DNA of 37,283 nt from a virus. The notes under the pieces were generated by a model, which searched no databases, was not told where the DNA came from, and saw only the letters and a program-made list of their open reading frames with translations. Positions 20,965 to 29,557 of this stretch are shown one piece after another; the first letter of the stretch is position 1, and each line of letters starts with the position of its first letter. Where the stretch lies: positions 1 to 37,283 of the IMG/VR virus record IMGVR_UViG_3300042473_000800. One strand, given 5' to 3'. Made by a program: the position numbers and the translations under genes.

Positions 20965-22000
20965 AAACCGGGTTGGGCGCGTGCGCCTCAACGACGTTGT
21001 GAACCCGTGGAGCGCCGATGAACTCATCGGAGACATTGAGCGCATCTACGGCGCCAAGGCTGTTAGCGATCAAATGGTGGTCGGTGGATTCATGGCCACC
21101 GACGAAGGCGCGCTTGAGGTGCTAGAGCTAGACATCCATACACCCGGCGGCAGCATCCTTGACGGTTACCGCATCCATCAATCCCTGATGCAGATGCGCG
21201 AGCGTGGCGTGAAGGTCATCGCCAACGTCAACACCCTGGCCGCCTCCATGGGCAGCGTCATCATCATGGCCGCGGACGAGATCAACATCGTCAACGGCGG
21301 GCGGATCATGATCCACGAAGCGGCGCAGACGGTTAGCGGGAATGCCGCCGACCATGCCCGCGCAGCCAAGAACCTTGACGAGATGAGCGACGAAATCGCC
21401 GCCGTCTATGCAAACCGCACTGGGGCCGGCGTCGATGAGATGCGCGCACTCATGAAGGCGGAAACATGGATGGGAGCCAAGGAAGCCGTGGAACGTGGCT
21501 TTGCCGACAAGATCATCGGAGCGCCACCAGTTGAAACCGCCAAACAATCAGAAAAACAAAACGCCATGGGATTATTTTCAAAACCAGACAACGCCGAAGC
21601 ATTTGCAGTGCTCGAAAACCGCATTAGCGAACTAGAAGCCGATTGCATCGCCCGCGACGCCGAGCTTGCCAGCGCACGCGCAGAGGCAACCACTCAGGCC
21701 GAGGCAGTCGCCAGCTTGCACGGTGAGCTTGCCGCAACCTTGGCCGCACTGGACGAGGCTAAGAACTCGCTCGCAGAACTATCGGTCGAGGCGGATGAAG
21801 CCTTGAACAAGGTTGAAAGCTTCGATGCGGAACTAGAAGCCGCCGTTATCAACAGCATGGCCGCACTTGGCTTTTCCGGCAAATTGCCGGAATCCGACAA
21901 TAACGACCATGAGGCCAATTCTCTTACCCGTGACGCCTTCAACGCTCTCTCGCCATCCGGCAAGATGGCGTTCGTAAAGGGTGGCGGAAAGCTCATCTAA
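20945..22000 (+). CDS. Head maturation protease fused to scaffold
   Basis: A 351-residue protein. Residues 40-190 are ClpP-like: TPGGS (67-70 region), the nucleophile Ser101 in AASMGS, His124 in MIHEA, and Glu173 in ETWMGAKEA where ClpP has Asp. The C-terminal part from about 208 is a long acidic coiled coil (about 215-310), as in a scaffold. The enzyme would cleave the scaffold after assembly. An ATG at 21566 begins exactly at the linker, giving a separate scaffold, as in lambda C/Nu3. The start at 20945 overlaps the portal gene. Confidence 0.87.
   Translation: MNLLKIENRVGRVRLNDVVNPWSADELIGDIERIYGAKAVSDQMVVGGFMATDEGALEVLELDIHTPGGSILDGYRIHQSLMQMRERGVKVIANVNTLAASMGSVIIMAADEINIVNGGRIMIHEAAQTVSGNAADHARAAKNLDEMSDEIAAVYANRTGAGVDEMRALMKAETWMGAKEAVERGFADKIIGAPPVETAKQSEKQNAMGLFSKPDNAEAFAVLENRISELEADCIARDAELASARAEATTQAEAVASLHGELAATLAALDEAKNSLAELSVEADEALNKVESFDAELEAAVINSMAALGFSGKLPESDNNDHEANSLTRDAFNALSPSGKMAFVKGGGKLI
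21566..22000 (+). CDS. Nested in-frame scaffold start
   Basis: The ATG at residue 208 of the protease begins MGLFSKPDNAEAF, a start-like sequence, just after a hydrophilic linker, and would yield a 144-residue protein made only of the coiled coil and C-terminal domain. The upstream bases (AAAAACAAAACGCC) are A-rich with no Shine-Dalgarno, which fits other starts in this genome. Nested scaffolds are established in lambda and related phages; here the nested start is inferred. Confidence 0.5.
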   Translation: MGLFSKPDNAEAFAVLENRISELEADCIARDAELASARAEATTQAEAVASLHGELAATLAALDEAKNSLAELSVEADEALNKVESFDAELEAAVINSMAALGFSGKLPESDNNDHEANSLTRDAFNALSPSGKMAFVKGGGKLI

Positions 22001-22038
22001 CCATCTCCAACCAACCAATCTCCAAATAACAAAAGCAT

Positions 22039-23190
22039 ATGGCTAACACCCTGACCAATCTAATCCCCAACGTTTACGCTGCCCTTGACGTGGTCAGCCG
22101 TGAGCTTGTGGGCGCACTCCCCGGCGTCTCCCGCGATGCCAAGGCCGACCGTCTCGCGACAGGTCAAACCCTCCGCTCGCACATTGCACCAGCGCAAACA
22201 TCCTCGACCTACACCCCGTCGATGGCTGTTCCCTCTGCTGTTGATCGCGTGATCGGCAACGCTGATTTGACGCTCTCCAAGAACAAGTATTCTGCCTTCT
22301 CATGGACTGGTGAAGAAGAATACGCTGTTGACCAAGGTTCCGGTCATCTCTCCATCCAACAAGACCAGATCGCCCAAGCGTTCCGCGTCCTCGTCAATGA
22401 GATGGAGTCCGATGTTTGCGCCGCGCTTGCCCTTGGTGCCAGTCGCGCCACGGGTGCCGCCGGCACGACTCCGTTTGCCTCGACGCTGGCTGACTCGGCC
22501 AACGTCCGCAAGATCCTTGACGACAACGGTGCGCCTCTATCGGCTCGCTCGCTGGTCATCAACACCAGCGCAGGCGCCACGCTCCGCACCCAGAGCCAAC
22601 TGACCAAGGCGAACGAGGCGGGAAGCGCCATGACCCTGCGCGATGGCGAGTTACTCAACCTGCACGGTTTCAGCGTCCGCGAGTCTGCCCAGATCGCCGC
22701 TCCAGCCGTCGGGACTTCCGCGACTGCGGTTGCCGCAACTGGTGGCATCGCACTTGGCGCGACCGACATCGTCCTAAAGGCCGCCGGCACGGGCACGATT
22801 GTTGCCGGTGACGTCATCACCTTCGCGGGTGATACCGACAACCAGTATGTTGTGACCGCTGGAGCCGCCGCGGTTTCTGGCGCGACGATCAGCATCGCCG
22901 CCCCGGGTATCCGTAAGGCAATGACCGGCGAGCAAGCGATCACCATCGTCGCCACCGGCCCGCGCAACTTGGCCTTCTCGTCCAATGCGCTATTGCTTGC
23001 CACCCGTCTGCCAGTCTTCCCTTCGCAAGGCGACTTGGCAATCGATAACGAAGTCGTGACTGACCCGCGCACCGGGATCAGCTTTGACCTTCGCGTGTAT
23101 CCTGGTGACGGCATGGTGCTCTACCGCTTGCATGCCCTCTGGGGTATGAAGGTGGTCAAGCCTGAGCATTGCGCGATTCTTCTAGGCTAA
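22039..23190 (+). CDS. Major capsid protein, P22 coat type
   Basis: A 383-residue HK97-fold coat of the P22 gene 5 family. The N-terminus LTNLIPNVYAALDVVSRELV and the region RVIGNADLTLSKNKYSAFSW are characteristic. An inserted beta-rich region at about 220-310 (Gly/Ala/Thr-rich with TGTIVAGDVITFAGDT) corresponds to the P22 I-domain. P22-type coat with a lambda-type portal and ClpP-like protease is a mosaic. The leader is A/C-rich without Shine-Dalgarno although the gene must be highly expressed. A strong terminator follows. Confidence 0.88.
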   Translation: MANTLTNLIPNVYAALDVVSRELVGALPGVSRDAKADRLATGQTLRSHIAPAQTSSTYTPSMAVPSAVDRVIGNADLTLSKNKYSAFSWTGEEEYAVDQGSGHLSIQQDQIAQAFRVLVNEMESDVCAALALGASRATGAAGTTPFASTLADSANVRKILDDNGAPLSARSLVINTSAGATLRTQSQLTKANEAGSAMTLRDGELLNLHGFSVRESAQIAAPAVGTSATAVAATGGIALGATDIVLKAAGTGTIVAGDVITFAGDTDNQYVVTAGAAAVSGATISIAAPGIRKAMTGEQAITIVATGPRNLAFSSNALLLATRLPVFPSQGDLAIDNEVVTDPRTGISFDLRVYPGDGMVLYRLHALWGMKVVKPEHCAILLG

Positions 23191-23216
23191 GGTTTCTTCG
23201 TTGTGTTGTTCGGTCG

Positions 23217-23253
23217 GCGTCCGCTCCTGCAAAGGGGCGGGCGCTTTCTTTTT
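23217..23253 (+). terminator. Rho-independent terminator after the capsid gene
   Basis: GCGTCCGCTCC (23217-23227) pairs with GGGGCGGGCGC (23234-23244) over 11 bp with two G-T pairs, around the loop TGCAAA, and is followed by TTTCTTTTT. This is a classical intrinsic terminator. It would limit read-through from the head genes into the neck and tail genes, raising capsid over tail transcript. Confidence 0.88.
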
Positions 23254-23272
23254 GATACCCGCCTAAGCTTAT

Positions 23273-23584
23273 ATGGGCGTTCAATCCTTTATCAAATCGG
23301 CGCTAACCTCATGTCTTGGGGTTATGGATGCGGAATCAGTTACCATTGGCGAGGACTCCGCGCTTGGCGTTATTGACATGACTGACAGCATGATGAATCT
23401 GGACATTGGCGGCGATGACAACAAGAGATCGTTGCGCGCCATCTTCCCGGCTGATGCCTTTGCCACCCTGCCGAAGTCCGGCCAGCGCGCGACCTGCCGC
23501 GGCAAGACGTGGAAGATCATCGAGGTGGACATCGGTCAAGCGGTGCTCTCGATCACCCTTGAGGAAACTGACAGGCGGAAATGA
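23273..23584 (+). CDS. Head-tail connector protein (gpFII-like position)
   Basis: A 103-residue beta-rich protein directly after the capsid gene and terminator, where head completion proteins such as lambda FII lie. The C-terminal half (RATCRGKTWKIIEVDI, VLSITLEET) is compatible with that small barrel. The assignment is by position and general character only. Confidence 0.55.
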   Translation: MGVQSFIKSALTSCLGVMDAESVTIGEDSALGVIDMTDSMMNLDIGGDDNKRSLRAIFPADAFATLPKSGQRATCRGKTWKIIEVDIGQAVLSITLEETDRRK

Positions 23585-24345
23585 GCATTCGACTCAATAG
23601 CGCCGACGAGGCATCGCTCAATGCAGACCTCAACCGTCTAGCAATCGAGACGGGGAAAACCATGCGTGAGGTTCTCCCGCCCCAGATGCGTCTTCTTGCC
23701 GCGGATCTAGCGCACGTTACCTATCCCAAAGGCAGATCCCCCGGGGACAACGCCGATGCGATAAAGAAGATCGCCGCCCGAATTGCGTCTATTTACCCCC
23801 CGGTTGGCGCGGTTGTGAACGAGATCAAGAAAAAGGATGAGCAAGTCGGTATTCGCTTTGCCGTCCTAATATCAAAACGTGACTACTTGGCCGCGCAAAA
23901 AATCTTGGACACCTACACCCCCGAGTTGGGGATAAAGGTTGGCGCTTTTGACGGCGGATCACTGCACCGCGCACAGCGCGAAAAAAAGAAGATCAAAGAC
24001 CGACTTCTCGCGCCTGGTTACTCACGGGTTGAGGCATACATAAAAAAGAGCGTAAGGCTTTCTGGCTTTGCTAAAGGTGGTTTCGCCACCGCGGCGCGTG
24101 AGCTTGGAGGAGTCCGCGGGATTCCGGGCTGGGCGACACGCCAGAAGTCGCCCGGTTCAGGGAGGATCATGGGAGACGGGAAGTCGCTTACTGTGAGCCT
24201 CCAAAACGATGTGAGATACATCTCTGAAATCTTAAAGCCGGGGGATTCGGCTGCGGCAATGAGCGCCCGAACCGCGGCGGTTGGAAAGCTACTCAAGAGA
24301 ATCCAGACCAATAAAATCCGCAAAGCAAGCAGACACTTAAGATGA
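23581..24345 (+). CDS. Tail completion protein (minor tail Z-like position)
   Basis: A 254-residue basic protein starting in an ATGA overlap. It is helical at the N-terminus and rich in Lys and Arg, and has a C-terminal segment ending KIRKASRHLR. In siphophages the second gene after the connector usually encodes the HK97 gp10/lambda Z tail completion protein; I infer this role from order. The 23840-24060 stretch is somewhat lower in G+C. Confidence 0.5.
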   Translation: MSIRLNSADEASLNADLNRLAIETGKTMREVLPPQMRLLAADLAHVTYPKGRSPGDNADAIKKIAARIASIYPPVGAVVNEIKKKDEQVGIRFAVLISKRDYLAAQKILDTYTPELGIKVGAFDGGSLHRAQREKKKIKDRLLAPGYSRVEAYIKKSVRLSGFAKGGFATAARELGGVRGIPGWATRQKSPGSGRIMGDGKSLTVSLQNDVRYISEILKPGDSAAAMSARTAAVGKLLKRIQTNKIRKASRHLR

Positions 24346-24830
24346 CCCTGACTCGAAAACTAGAAGCCGCATTTGCTGCCTACCTCGGCGCCAGCATCGA
24401 CGACGAGGAACTCAACATCTACCCAGGACACGACCGCGCCCCGGTGGATGACGAAGGCGAAAGCGCTGTGAGATATCCGGCGCTATTGGTCTACGCGGAG
24501 AACTCCCAGCCATTCGGGGACATGCCGCCGGCTGCGGGTATCAGATCCGTTAGCCTGCGGCTGGAGATCATCGTGGACTCGACCAACGAGGAAGACGCTG
24601 ATCGGGAGCGGCTCGATGATTGGCGAGCCGCCATCGACCTTGCCGCGGGTGATGTCTCGTCCATCCAGATGGCGATGAATGCACCGGAGGACGAGGAGGA
24701 TGATGAGCGCAGCGTGACCGGCCTGCATGTCTACGATGTGCTTGCTAGTGGTGAACCGTCCGAGATGAACGGCACAGAATGGATTGAACAGTTCACCTAC
24801 GACATCATAGCTCAAAATGGGGACGGTTAG
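24342..24830 (+). CDS. Tail terminator-like protein (gpU position)
   Basis: A 162-residue acidic protein starting in an ATGA overlap. It begins with the helix TRKLEAAFAAYLGAS and continues with alternating strands (YPALLVYAENS, SVSLRLEIIVDST), the general pattern of tail terminator proteins such as lambda U. It precedes the tail tube gene, the expected order. Confidence 0.55.
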   Translation: MTLTRKLEAAFAAYLGASIDDEELNIYPGHDRAPVDDEGESAVRYPALLVYAENSQPFGDMPPAAGIRSVSLRLEIIVDSTNEEDADRERLDDWRAAIDLAAGDVSSIQMAMNAPEDEEDDERSVTGLHVYDVLASGEPSEMNGTEWIEQFTYDIIAQNGDG

Positions 24831-24852
24831 GCGCGGTTGAAACAACGGGAAA

Positions 24853-24873
24853 GGGGAACCCTAATTTTTCCCC
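24853..24873 (+). promoter_or_regulatory. Stem-loop directly before the tail tube start
   Basis: GGGGAA and TTCCCC form a 6-bp stem around a 9-nt loop, ending 3 nt before the ATG at 24877. The GGGAAAGGGG just upstream is the only ribosome-site-like sequence, and part of it lies in the stem. It may stabilise this highly expressed message or control its translation. It is short and could be chance. Confidence 0.35.
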
Positions 24874-24876
24874 ACT

Positions 24877-25227
24877 ATGGCAGCAACTGAATATGGCACG
24901 GCTCACGTTTTCGGCATTGCCGCAGGCGTCGGCGCAATCACCAACGCAACGGTCACGGGCTTTGACGTAACCGATGAGCACAAGAACCGCACGCAGGTTG
25001 TCAATGAACTCGGCAACGAGATCCTTGACCGTTACGACGACCTGCATAAGACGGGCACGATTACCTGTCGCATTCGCAGCGCATACACCGTGGCAGCAGC
25101 TGCGACCCAGATCACCTACAACAGCGTGAAGTATATCATCACTTCCGTTGCCCGTGCTGAGTCGTCAGGTGATTTCGTGCAGATCACCTACAACATCAAG
25201 ACCAGCGAATACATCACGCTTGCCTAA
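24877..25227 (+). CDS. Probable major tail (tube) protein
   Basis: A 116-residue beta-rich protein with ITNATVTGFDVTDEHKNR and a strand-rich C-terminus (SVKYIITSVARAES, FVQITYNIKTSEYI). Its place between the terminator-type gene and the tape measure, and the small beta-sandwich pattern, fit the tail tube subunit. It is shorter than lambda V but similar to other compact tube proteins. Confidence 0.6.
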   Translation: MAATEYGTAHVFGIAAGVGAITNATVTGFDVTDEHKNRTQVVNELGNEILDRYDDLHKTGTITCRIRSAYTVAAAATQITYNSVKYIITSVARAESSGDFVQITYNIKTSEYITLA

Positions 25228-25767
25228 ATGGACGAGGGATTTCTAACCGCATGCTTTCCCCGTGGCGTGAAGGTATGCGGGGAGAAGTTAACCGTCTTTT
25301 CTCCTTATCACTACTTAATGCTGCGGGCGATCAACAGCCCGTTCCTTGAGGAGCGAGGGAGGATTACCCCGGCGGATTTGCTGGTTGCCATCCACGTTTG
25401 CACACATCGATTCGGCGGGGAAATCAACCTAAAGCCACGGCTGCGGGATATCTGGCACCGTTGGAGGTTGACGCGGAGCATGCCGCATTTCAAGGCGACC
25501 TGTGAGAGGTTCGCCTGTTTTATTGGCGATCATATGACCGGCCCTAGGTTCTGGGAGACAGTTCACGGCGGGCAGAAGACGCGGCAGTTAACAGCGCCCG
25601 ATATCATGATTTCGATTTGTGATCTGATGATGCGCGGCCACATCCCCGAGTCTCAGGCGTGGGATATGTCATTTGCTCGCGCCAAGTGGATCAGTGCAAC
25701 CATGGCAGAGTTGGAGGGAGCGGAGCGCCGTTTCCTCTATGAAGACGAGTTGAAAGACCCCGATTAG
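25228..25767 (+). CDS. Protein in the tail assembly chaperone position
   Basis: A 179-residue helical protein whose start codon directly follows the tube gene stop. It contains LLVAIHVCTHRFGGEI and ISICDLMMRGH. In siphophages the gene before the tape measure encodes the chaperone (lambda G/GT). I see no second overlapping frame for a frameshift product. The assignment is by position. Confidence 0.55.
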   Translation: MDEGFLTACFPRGVKVCGEKLTVFSPYHYLMLRAINSPFLEERGRITPADLLVAIHVCTHRFGGEINLKPRLRDIWHRWRLTRSMPHFKATCERFACFIGDHMTGPRFWETVHGGQKTRQLTAPDIMISICDLMMRGHIPESQAWDMSFARAKWISATMAELEGAERRFLYEDELKDPD

Positions 25768-25769
25768 TA

Positions 25770-27272
25770 ATGCTTAGATGGGTATTCGGAGCCGACACCA
25801 AACCGTTTCAAGCGGGCTTGGCGCAGATGCGAACGCAAACAAGCGCGTTCTCCGCCAGTGTCGGACGCATGATTGCGGGCGCTTTTGGTGTCGGGGCGAT
25901 CATCTCTGGGTTCTCAAGGCTTGCTTCGGGCATGGTTGATTTCATGCAGGAAATGGCGCGCATCGACGACCTAAGTAAGCGGTTCGGTGAAAATGCCGAG
26001 ACGCTTCAGCGAGTAGGGAACACGGCGGAACTCGCCGGGTCGGATCTTGAGAATGTGGCGAAAGCCATGACCAAGGTAACGCAGAACGCAGTTAAGGCGG
26101 CTGGCGGGAGTAAGGAGATGTCCAAGGCGTTTGCCGGCCTTGGCATCAATGCTGCTGAATTTGCAGATTTGCCGATGGATCAAAAGCTTGTCGCCTTGGC
26201 TACAGCCTATGAAGCGAGCGGAAGTAGCGCGCAAGGATTGGCAAATATGATGGCGATCCTCGGCAAGTCCGGCGCTGACATTATCCCGATGTTGACGGAG
26301 GGGCCGGAGAAGCTCACCCAACAACTAAAGGACGCAAAGGTTGTGGCGCAAAGCGTTGTTACCCAGATGGCGGCACTCGATGACGCGTGGGCATCTACAA
26401 AGCAGGGACTCAAGTCGAGCCTTGGCGACCAGATCCAGAAGTTGCAACTTGCGTATTCACTACTCAAAAACAAAGGCGACCTACTCCAGACAACTAGGGA
26501 TGTTTTCGGCGGCAAAGAACCACCGGCAAAACCTAAGACAAATGAGTTAGACGAGGACTCAGAGAAGGAGAAGGAAAAGCTGGCCGAGGAAATTGAAAAA
26601 CTGAAAGAAGAGTCGCGCCAACGCCAGCTATCGCTAGCGGAGAAGATCCTAGATGCCGAGAAAAGGATTGCGGATCTTGCGTTTGAGTCGCGATACGGGC
26701 CAGGTGATGATAACGACCGGCTTGAAGCAACAAAGAAAATCCTTGAGGCGCAAAAGGAGTTGGACGGGCTACAGAAAGAGCAATCCCAAAAGACAGAGCG
26801 CGAGAATGCCGACGCATTCAAGGAGGTTGCGGAAAAGCAAAAGCGGATTGACGACCTTGCCGCCGCCGAGGCCGAAGACGAGCGCAACCGCAAATTCGGG
26901 AAGCTGGACGAGGCCGGCAAAATCAAAATGCTATCCGAGGAGCGTGATGCACTAAATCAGCAATCAAAGCTATTGGGTCAAGTTGACCCATTCACGGGCG
27001 AGAAGGCGGATGAAGAAGGCTCCATCCAAGCCCGCATCGACGCCAAGAAGAAGCAGGACGAGATCGACGGAATGGGCAAGCGCGAGACCAGAGAAGCACC
27101 CGCCATCATGGCCGAGGATATCCGCAGGGCAGGCGGCGGCGGATTTGCCAGCATGACCACCATCGACCCGGCCCGCGAGGCGTTGAGCAAATATGATACG
27201 ATGATTCAGAAGCTCGACAGCATCGACCGCAAAACAAAGGCGGGAACCAACAACATCCCGCCACCAATTTAG
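25770..27272 (+). CDS. Tail tape measure protein
   Basis: A 500-residue protein. The N-terminus (FGADTKPFQAGLAQMRTQT) is the usual tape measure start. A Gly/Ala hydrophobic segment (about 33-60), a second region around 165-180, and a long charged coiled coil (about 270-400, rich in Glu and Lys) follow. At the general rule of about 0.15 nm per residue, the tail would be near 75 nm. The start lies 3 bp after the previous stop. Confidence 0.85.
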   Translation: MLRWVFGADTKPFQAGLAQMRTQTSAFSASVGRMIAGAFGVGAIISGFSRLASGMVDFMQEMARIDDLSKRFGENAETLQRVGNTAELAGSDLENVAKAMTKVTQNAVKAAGGSKEMSKAFAGLGINAAEFADLPMDQKLVALATAYEASGSSAQGLANMMAILGKSGADIIPMLTEGPEKLTQQLKDAKVVAQSVVTQMAALDDAWASTKQGLKSSLGDQIQKLQLAYSLLKNKGDLLQTTRDVFGGKEPPAKPKTNELDEDSEKEKEKLAEEIEKLKEESRQRQLSLAEKILDAEKRIADLAFESRYGPGDDNDRLEATKKILEAQKELDGLQKEQSQKTERENADAFKEVAEKQKRIDDLAAAEAEDERNRKFGKLDEAGKIKMLSEERDALNQQSKLLGQVDPFTGEKADEEGSIQARIDAKKKQDEIDGMGKRETREAPAIMAEDIRRAGGGGFASMTTIDPAREALSKYDTMIQKLDSIDRKTKAGTNNIPPPI

Positions 27273-27273
27273 T

Positions 27274-28032
27274 ATGTCGGAAACCACATTTGGAGCATTC
27301 ACGCCGGCACCTGATGGCATCGCAAACCTAGGGATTGGCCCCGGCGTCGTCCCCCAGCCGGGGATGTCGATCAACTATAAATCTGACGGATCTTGCGAGG
27401 GGCAGGTTAAGTATCGCTGCGACGTTTCAGACCGTGGCAACCTGCCGGGGATTGGCGCAACCCATCCACTAGAGGCGCGGGCAATTTGCCATGACATCTC
27501 CATTGAGTATGTCGGCAATCGCATCATTGAGGCAACGGGCAGTTTTCACGGGATTGATTTCGGCATGGGCGAGAGCACGCCGCCAACCATCGAATACCCC
27601 GGCAGCGTGGATCAGATGCCGATTCAGATTCACCCGCGCTTCACGATCATCGCGGGCACACCGGCGAGTGTGCCGCCGGTCAACGGGGCGCGATGGGTTG
27701 ACCCGGTGACGCGAGAGGTTAGCACGGCTGACGATGCGGAGTTCGACGGCTTCCGAGACCCTGGCTTCCCAACGTTCTACGGTGTCGAGGTATTCTTCCA
27801 AAGCCGCCCGCTAGTCTATCGCACCTATTGGAGCAACCGCCCGCCCGTAGTGCAGGAGGGCTGCACCATCGTTGACAGAATCCCCGGCTTTACCAACCCC
27901 CCTGGCATCGCCAACTGGCTTTTGCTGGATACACCATTTCAGCAGGTCGGCAAAAACGCTTATCGGGTCACTGAGCAATACAAGGGCAGTCCGGCACCGG
28001 GCTGGAATCCATCGATTTACCGAAGGCCATGA
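27274..28032 (+). CDS. Tail tip protein, unassigned (1)
   Basis: A 252-residue protein, Gly/Pro-rich and beta-rich, beginning right after the tape measure gene. This is where distal tail proteins normally lie, but I see no Dit signature. It overlaps the next gene by 4 bp, and the four genes from here to 30619 form a compact tip module. Confidence 0.55.
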   Translation: MSETTFGAFTPAPDGIANLGIGPGVVPQPGMSINYKSDGSCEGQVKYRCDVSDRGNLPGIGATHPLEARAICHDISIEYVGNRIIEATGSFHGIDFGMGESTPPTIEYPGSVDQMPIQIHPRFTIIAGTPASVPPVNGARWVDPVTREVSTADDAEFDGFRDPGFPTFYGVEVFFQSRPLVYRTYWSNRPPVVQEGCTIVDRIPGFTNPPGIANWLLLDTPFQQVGKNAYRVTEQYKGSPAPGWNPSIYRRP

Positions 28033-28649
28033 AAAACGCGCAAGGCTTCCCAGACCCCGGCGTGAAGGGTGAGCCCGGCATTCTCGGTGCTATTCATCGC
28101 CGGCAGTCGATCAACCCCGGCAATGCGTCCGTGGTCCATTTGCCGACGGGGACGGCTGTATCTATCCCGCAGAGGAAGCAAGCGCCGGGAGGTGCAAAGC
28201 CCGGCCCGTTTGAGCCGGTGCTGTCTGGCAATTTCACGGATGGCTGGGAGGTCACTGTGACGACTGGGGAAATCCGCAGTTTTGAGGATGTCACACCGCT
28301 TGCATCCATCGACAACATCGCAACGTCACTTGATGGGGTGTCAGCTGGTGATGTTGTCTATCTAAAATTCCTCAACGGCATCTCGATTTACTACGCCAGC
28401 GTCCACGTCGGAACTGTTGGCGATGACGGCGAAGGCTGGGAGGATTACCCGGCCAGGGGCAAATTTAGCACCTCCCCGCCCTACGACATGACCGAGAGCT
28501 ACCTTGAGTTGGCCCGCGTCGAAAACACAGACCCCGAGGATCTTGAATCCCCGCTCCGCTTGGCCGGCATCTGGAAGAGCGGCCACATCGTGACCCAGCA
28601 GGCGTTCGTCTACGGAAAACTAGGAGCGTTTGCTTTTCCCGGCAACTGA
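28029..28649 (+). CDS. Tail tip protein, unassigned (2)
   Basis: A 206-residue protein. The N-terminal part is Gly/Pro-rich and probably extended (residues 1-65), and the rest alternates short strands (GDVVYLKFLNGISIYYASV). No known family recognised. Start in an ATGA overlap and stop overlapping the next ATG. Confidence 0.5.
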   Translation: MKNAQGFPDPGVKGEPGILGAIHRRQSINPGNASVVHLPTGTAVSIPQRKQAPGGAKPGPFEPVLSGNFTDGWEVTVTTGEIRSFEDVTPLASIDNIATSLDGVSAGDVVYLKFLNGISIYYASVHVGTVGDDGEGWEDYPARGKFSTSPPYDMTESYLELARVENTDPEDLESPLRLAGIWKSGHIVTQQAFVYGKLGAFAFPGN

Positions 28650-29533
28650 TGATCGCCATCCCCAAGTTTGACCTGCCACGGGTGGCACTCCCTGAGTATG
28701 CGGAGCTTTCCGGTGTCGGCAACATGACGCCCCACCTATACGCCCAGATGGTCTATGGCGTGCGGACATGGGAGGTGAGTGAGTTCACAATCACGCGCTC
28801 GGTCGATGATCCAGACCCAGAGGCTGGCATCGGGGCGCGGGTCATGCAGACGGGGCAGGTTGCAGCTCTTGATGTCGTGCCAATGATGGCGGAAAATGAG
28901 GATGGCACCGGCGAGGTTTTAGACATCCCGCAGGGTGAAGAGTGGCGCTTATTCCAGACGCCAGACCCTGCATATGGCAGAGACTTCCCGTGGGCGTGGA
29001 TTCGCAACATTACCGTGACCCCGCTTGATTACGCGGAGGACACTCCCGAGTGGGAAATTCAGGTCAGGATCACACCCCGCTGGCTACAATCCGCCGAGAT
29101 ATACGCCGACGAGGTTTACGACGAGGTAGAGGACGTTACCGATTATTTCCCAGTGGGGCCGTGGTGGACAAGGCTGCTGCTGGAAACTGATGACACAATC
29201 GAAACCGTCCCGATGGATTGGCCGTGGCTACTATCCTACACCCGCGCCTATATTGACGCTACTGATGCACTGTGGGCGCCATTTAAGATCCAGATTGTAG
29301 ACGGCACCGGCTACATCGCGTTTCAAAACGATCAAGTCCCCTCTACTATCCCGCCCGCAGCCGGGGGCGAGGGCGAGATCAACATGCTAGGCGAGACATT
29401 CCCGACCATCTTTCATGGCAGCCTTTCCGTGCTCGACCCTGACGGCGCCCGCATCGAGGACTTCACCATGACCGCCACCGAGTGGTGGAGCTACGGAGGC
29501 AAGATCGACACGGAGACGGGCGCGCCGCTTTGA
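28649..29533 (+). CDS. Tail tip protein, unassigned (3)
   Basis: A 294-residue acidic protein, rich in Trp, Asp and Glu, with segments such as WIRNITVTPLDYAED and PTIFHGSLSVLDPDGARI. It is strand-rich and probably structural. Not recognised as a known baseplate family. The start shares a base with the previous stop. Confidence 0.5.
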   Translation: MIAIPKFDLPRVALPEYAELSGVGNMTPHLYAQMVYGVRTWEVSEFTITRSVDDPDPEAGIGARVMQTGQVAALDVVPMMAENEDGTGEVLDIPQGEEWRLFQTPDPAYGRDFPWAWIRNITVTPLDYAEDTPEWEIQVRITPRWLQSAEIYADEVYDEVEDVTDYFPVGPWWTRLLLETDDTIETVPMDWPWLLSYTRAYIDATDALWAPFKIQIVDGTGYIAFQNDQVPSTIPPAAGGEGEINMLGETFPTIFHGSLSVLDPDGARIEDFTMTATEWWSYGGKIDTETGAPL

Positions 29534-29557
29534 CGGGTTGAAACCCAGCCATAACCA

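Noticed and set aside
22344-23114. 256-codon minus-strand frame opposite the capsid gene
   Set aside because: The plus-strand product is a clear P22-type coat protein; the opposite frame has no recognisable domain or ribosome site.
26207-26926. Long Ser-rich minus-strand frame opposite the tape measure
   Set aside because: A shadow of the coiled-coil codon bias in the tape measure gene; no ribosome site and low-complexity product.
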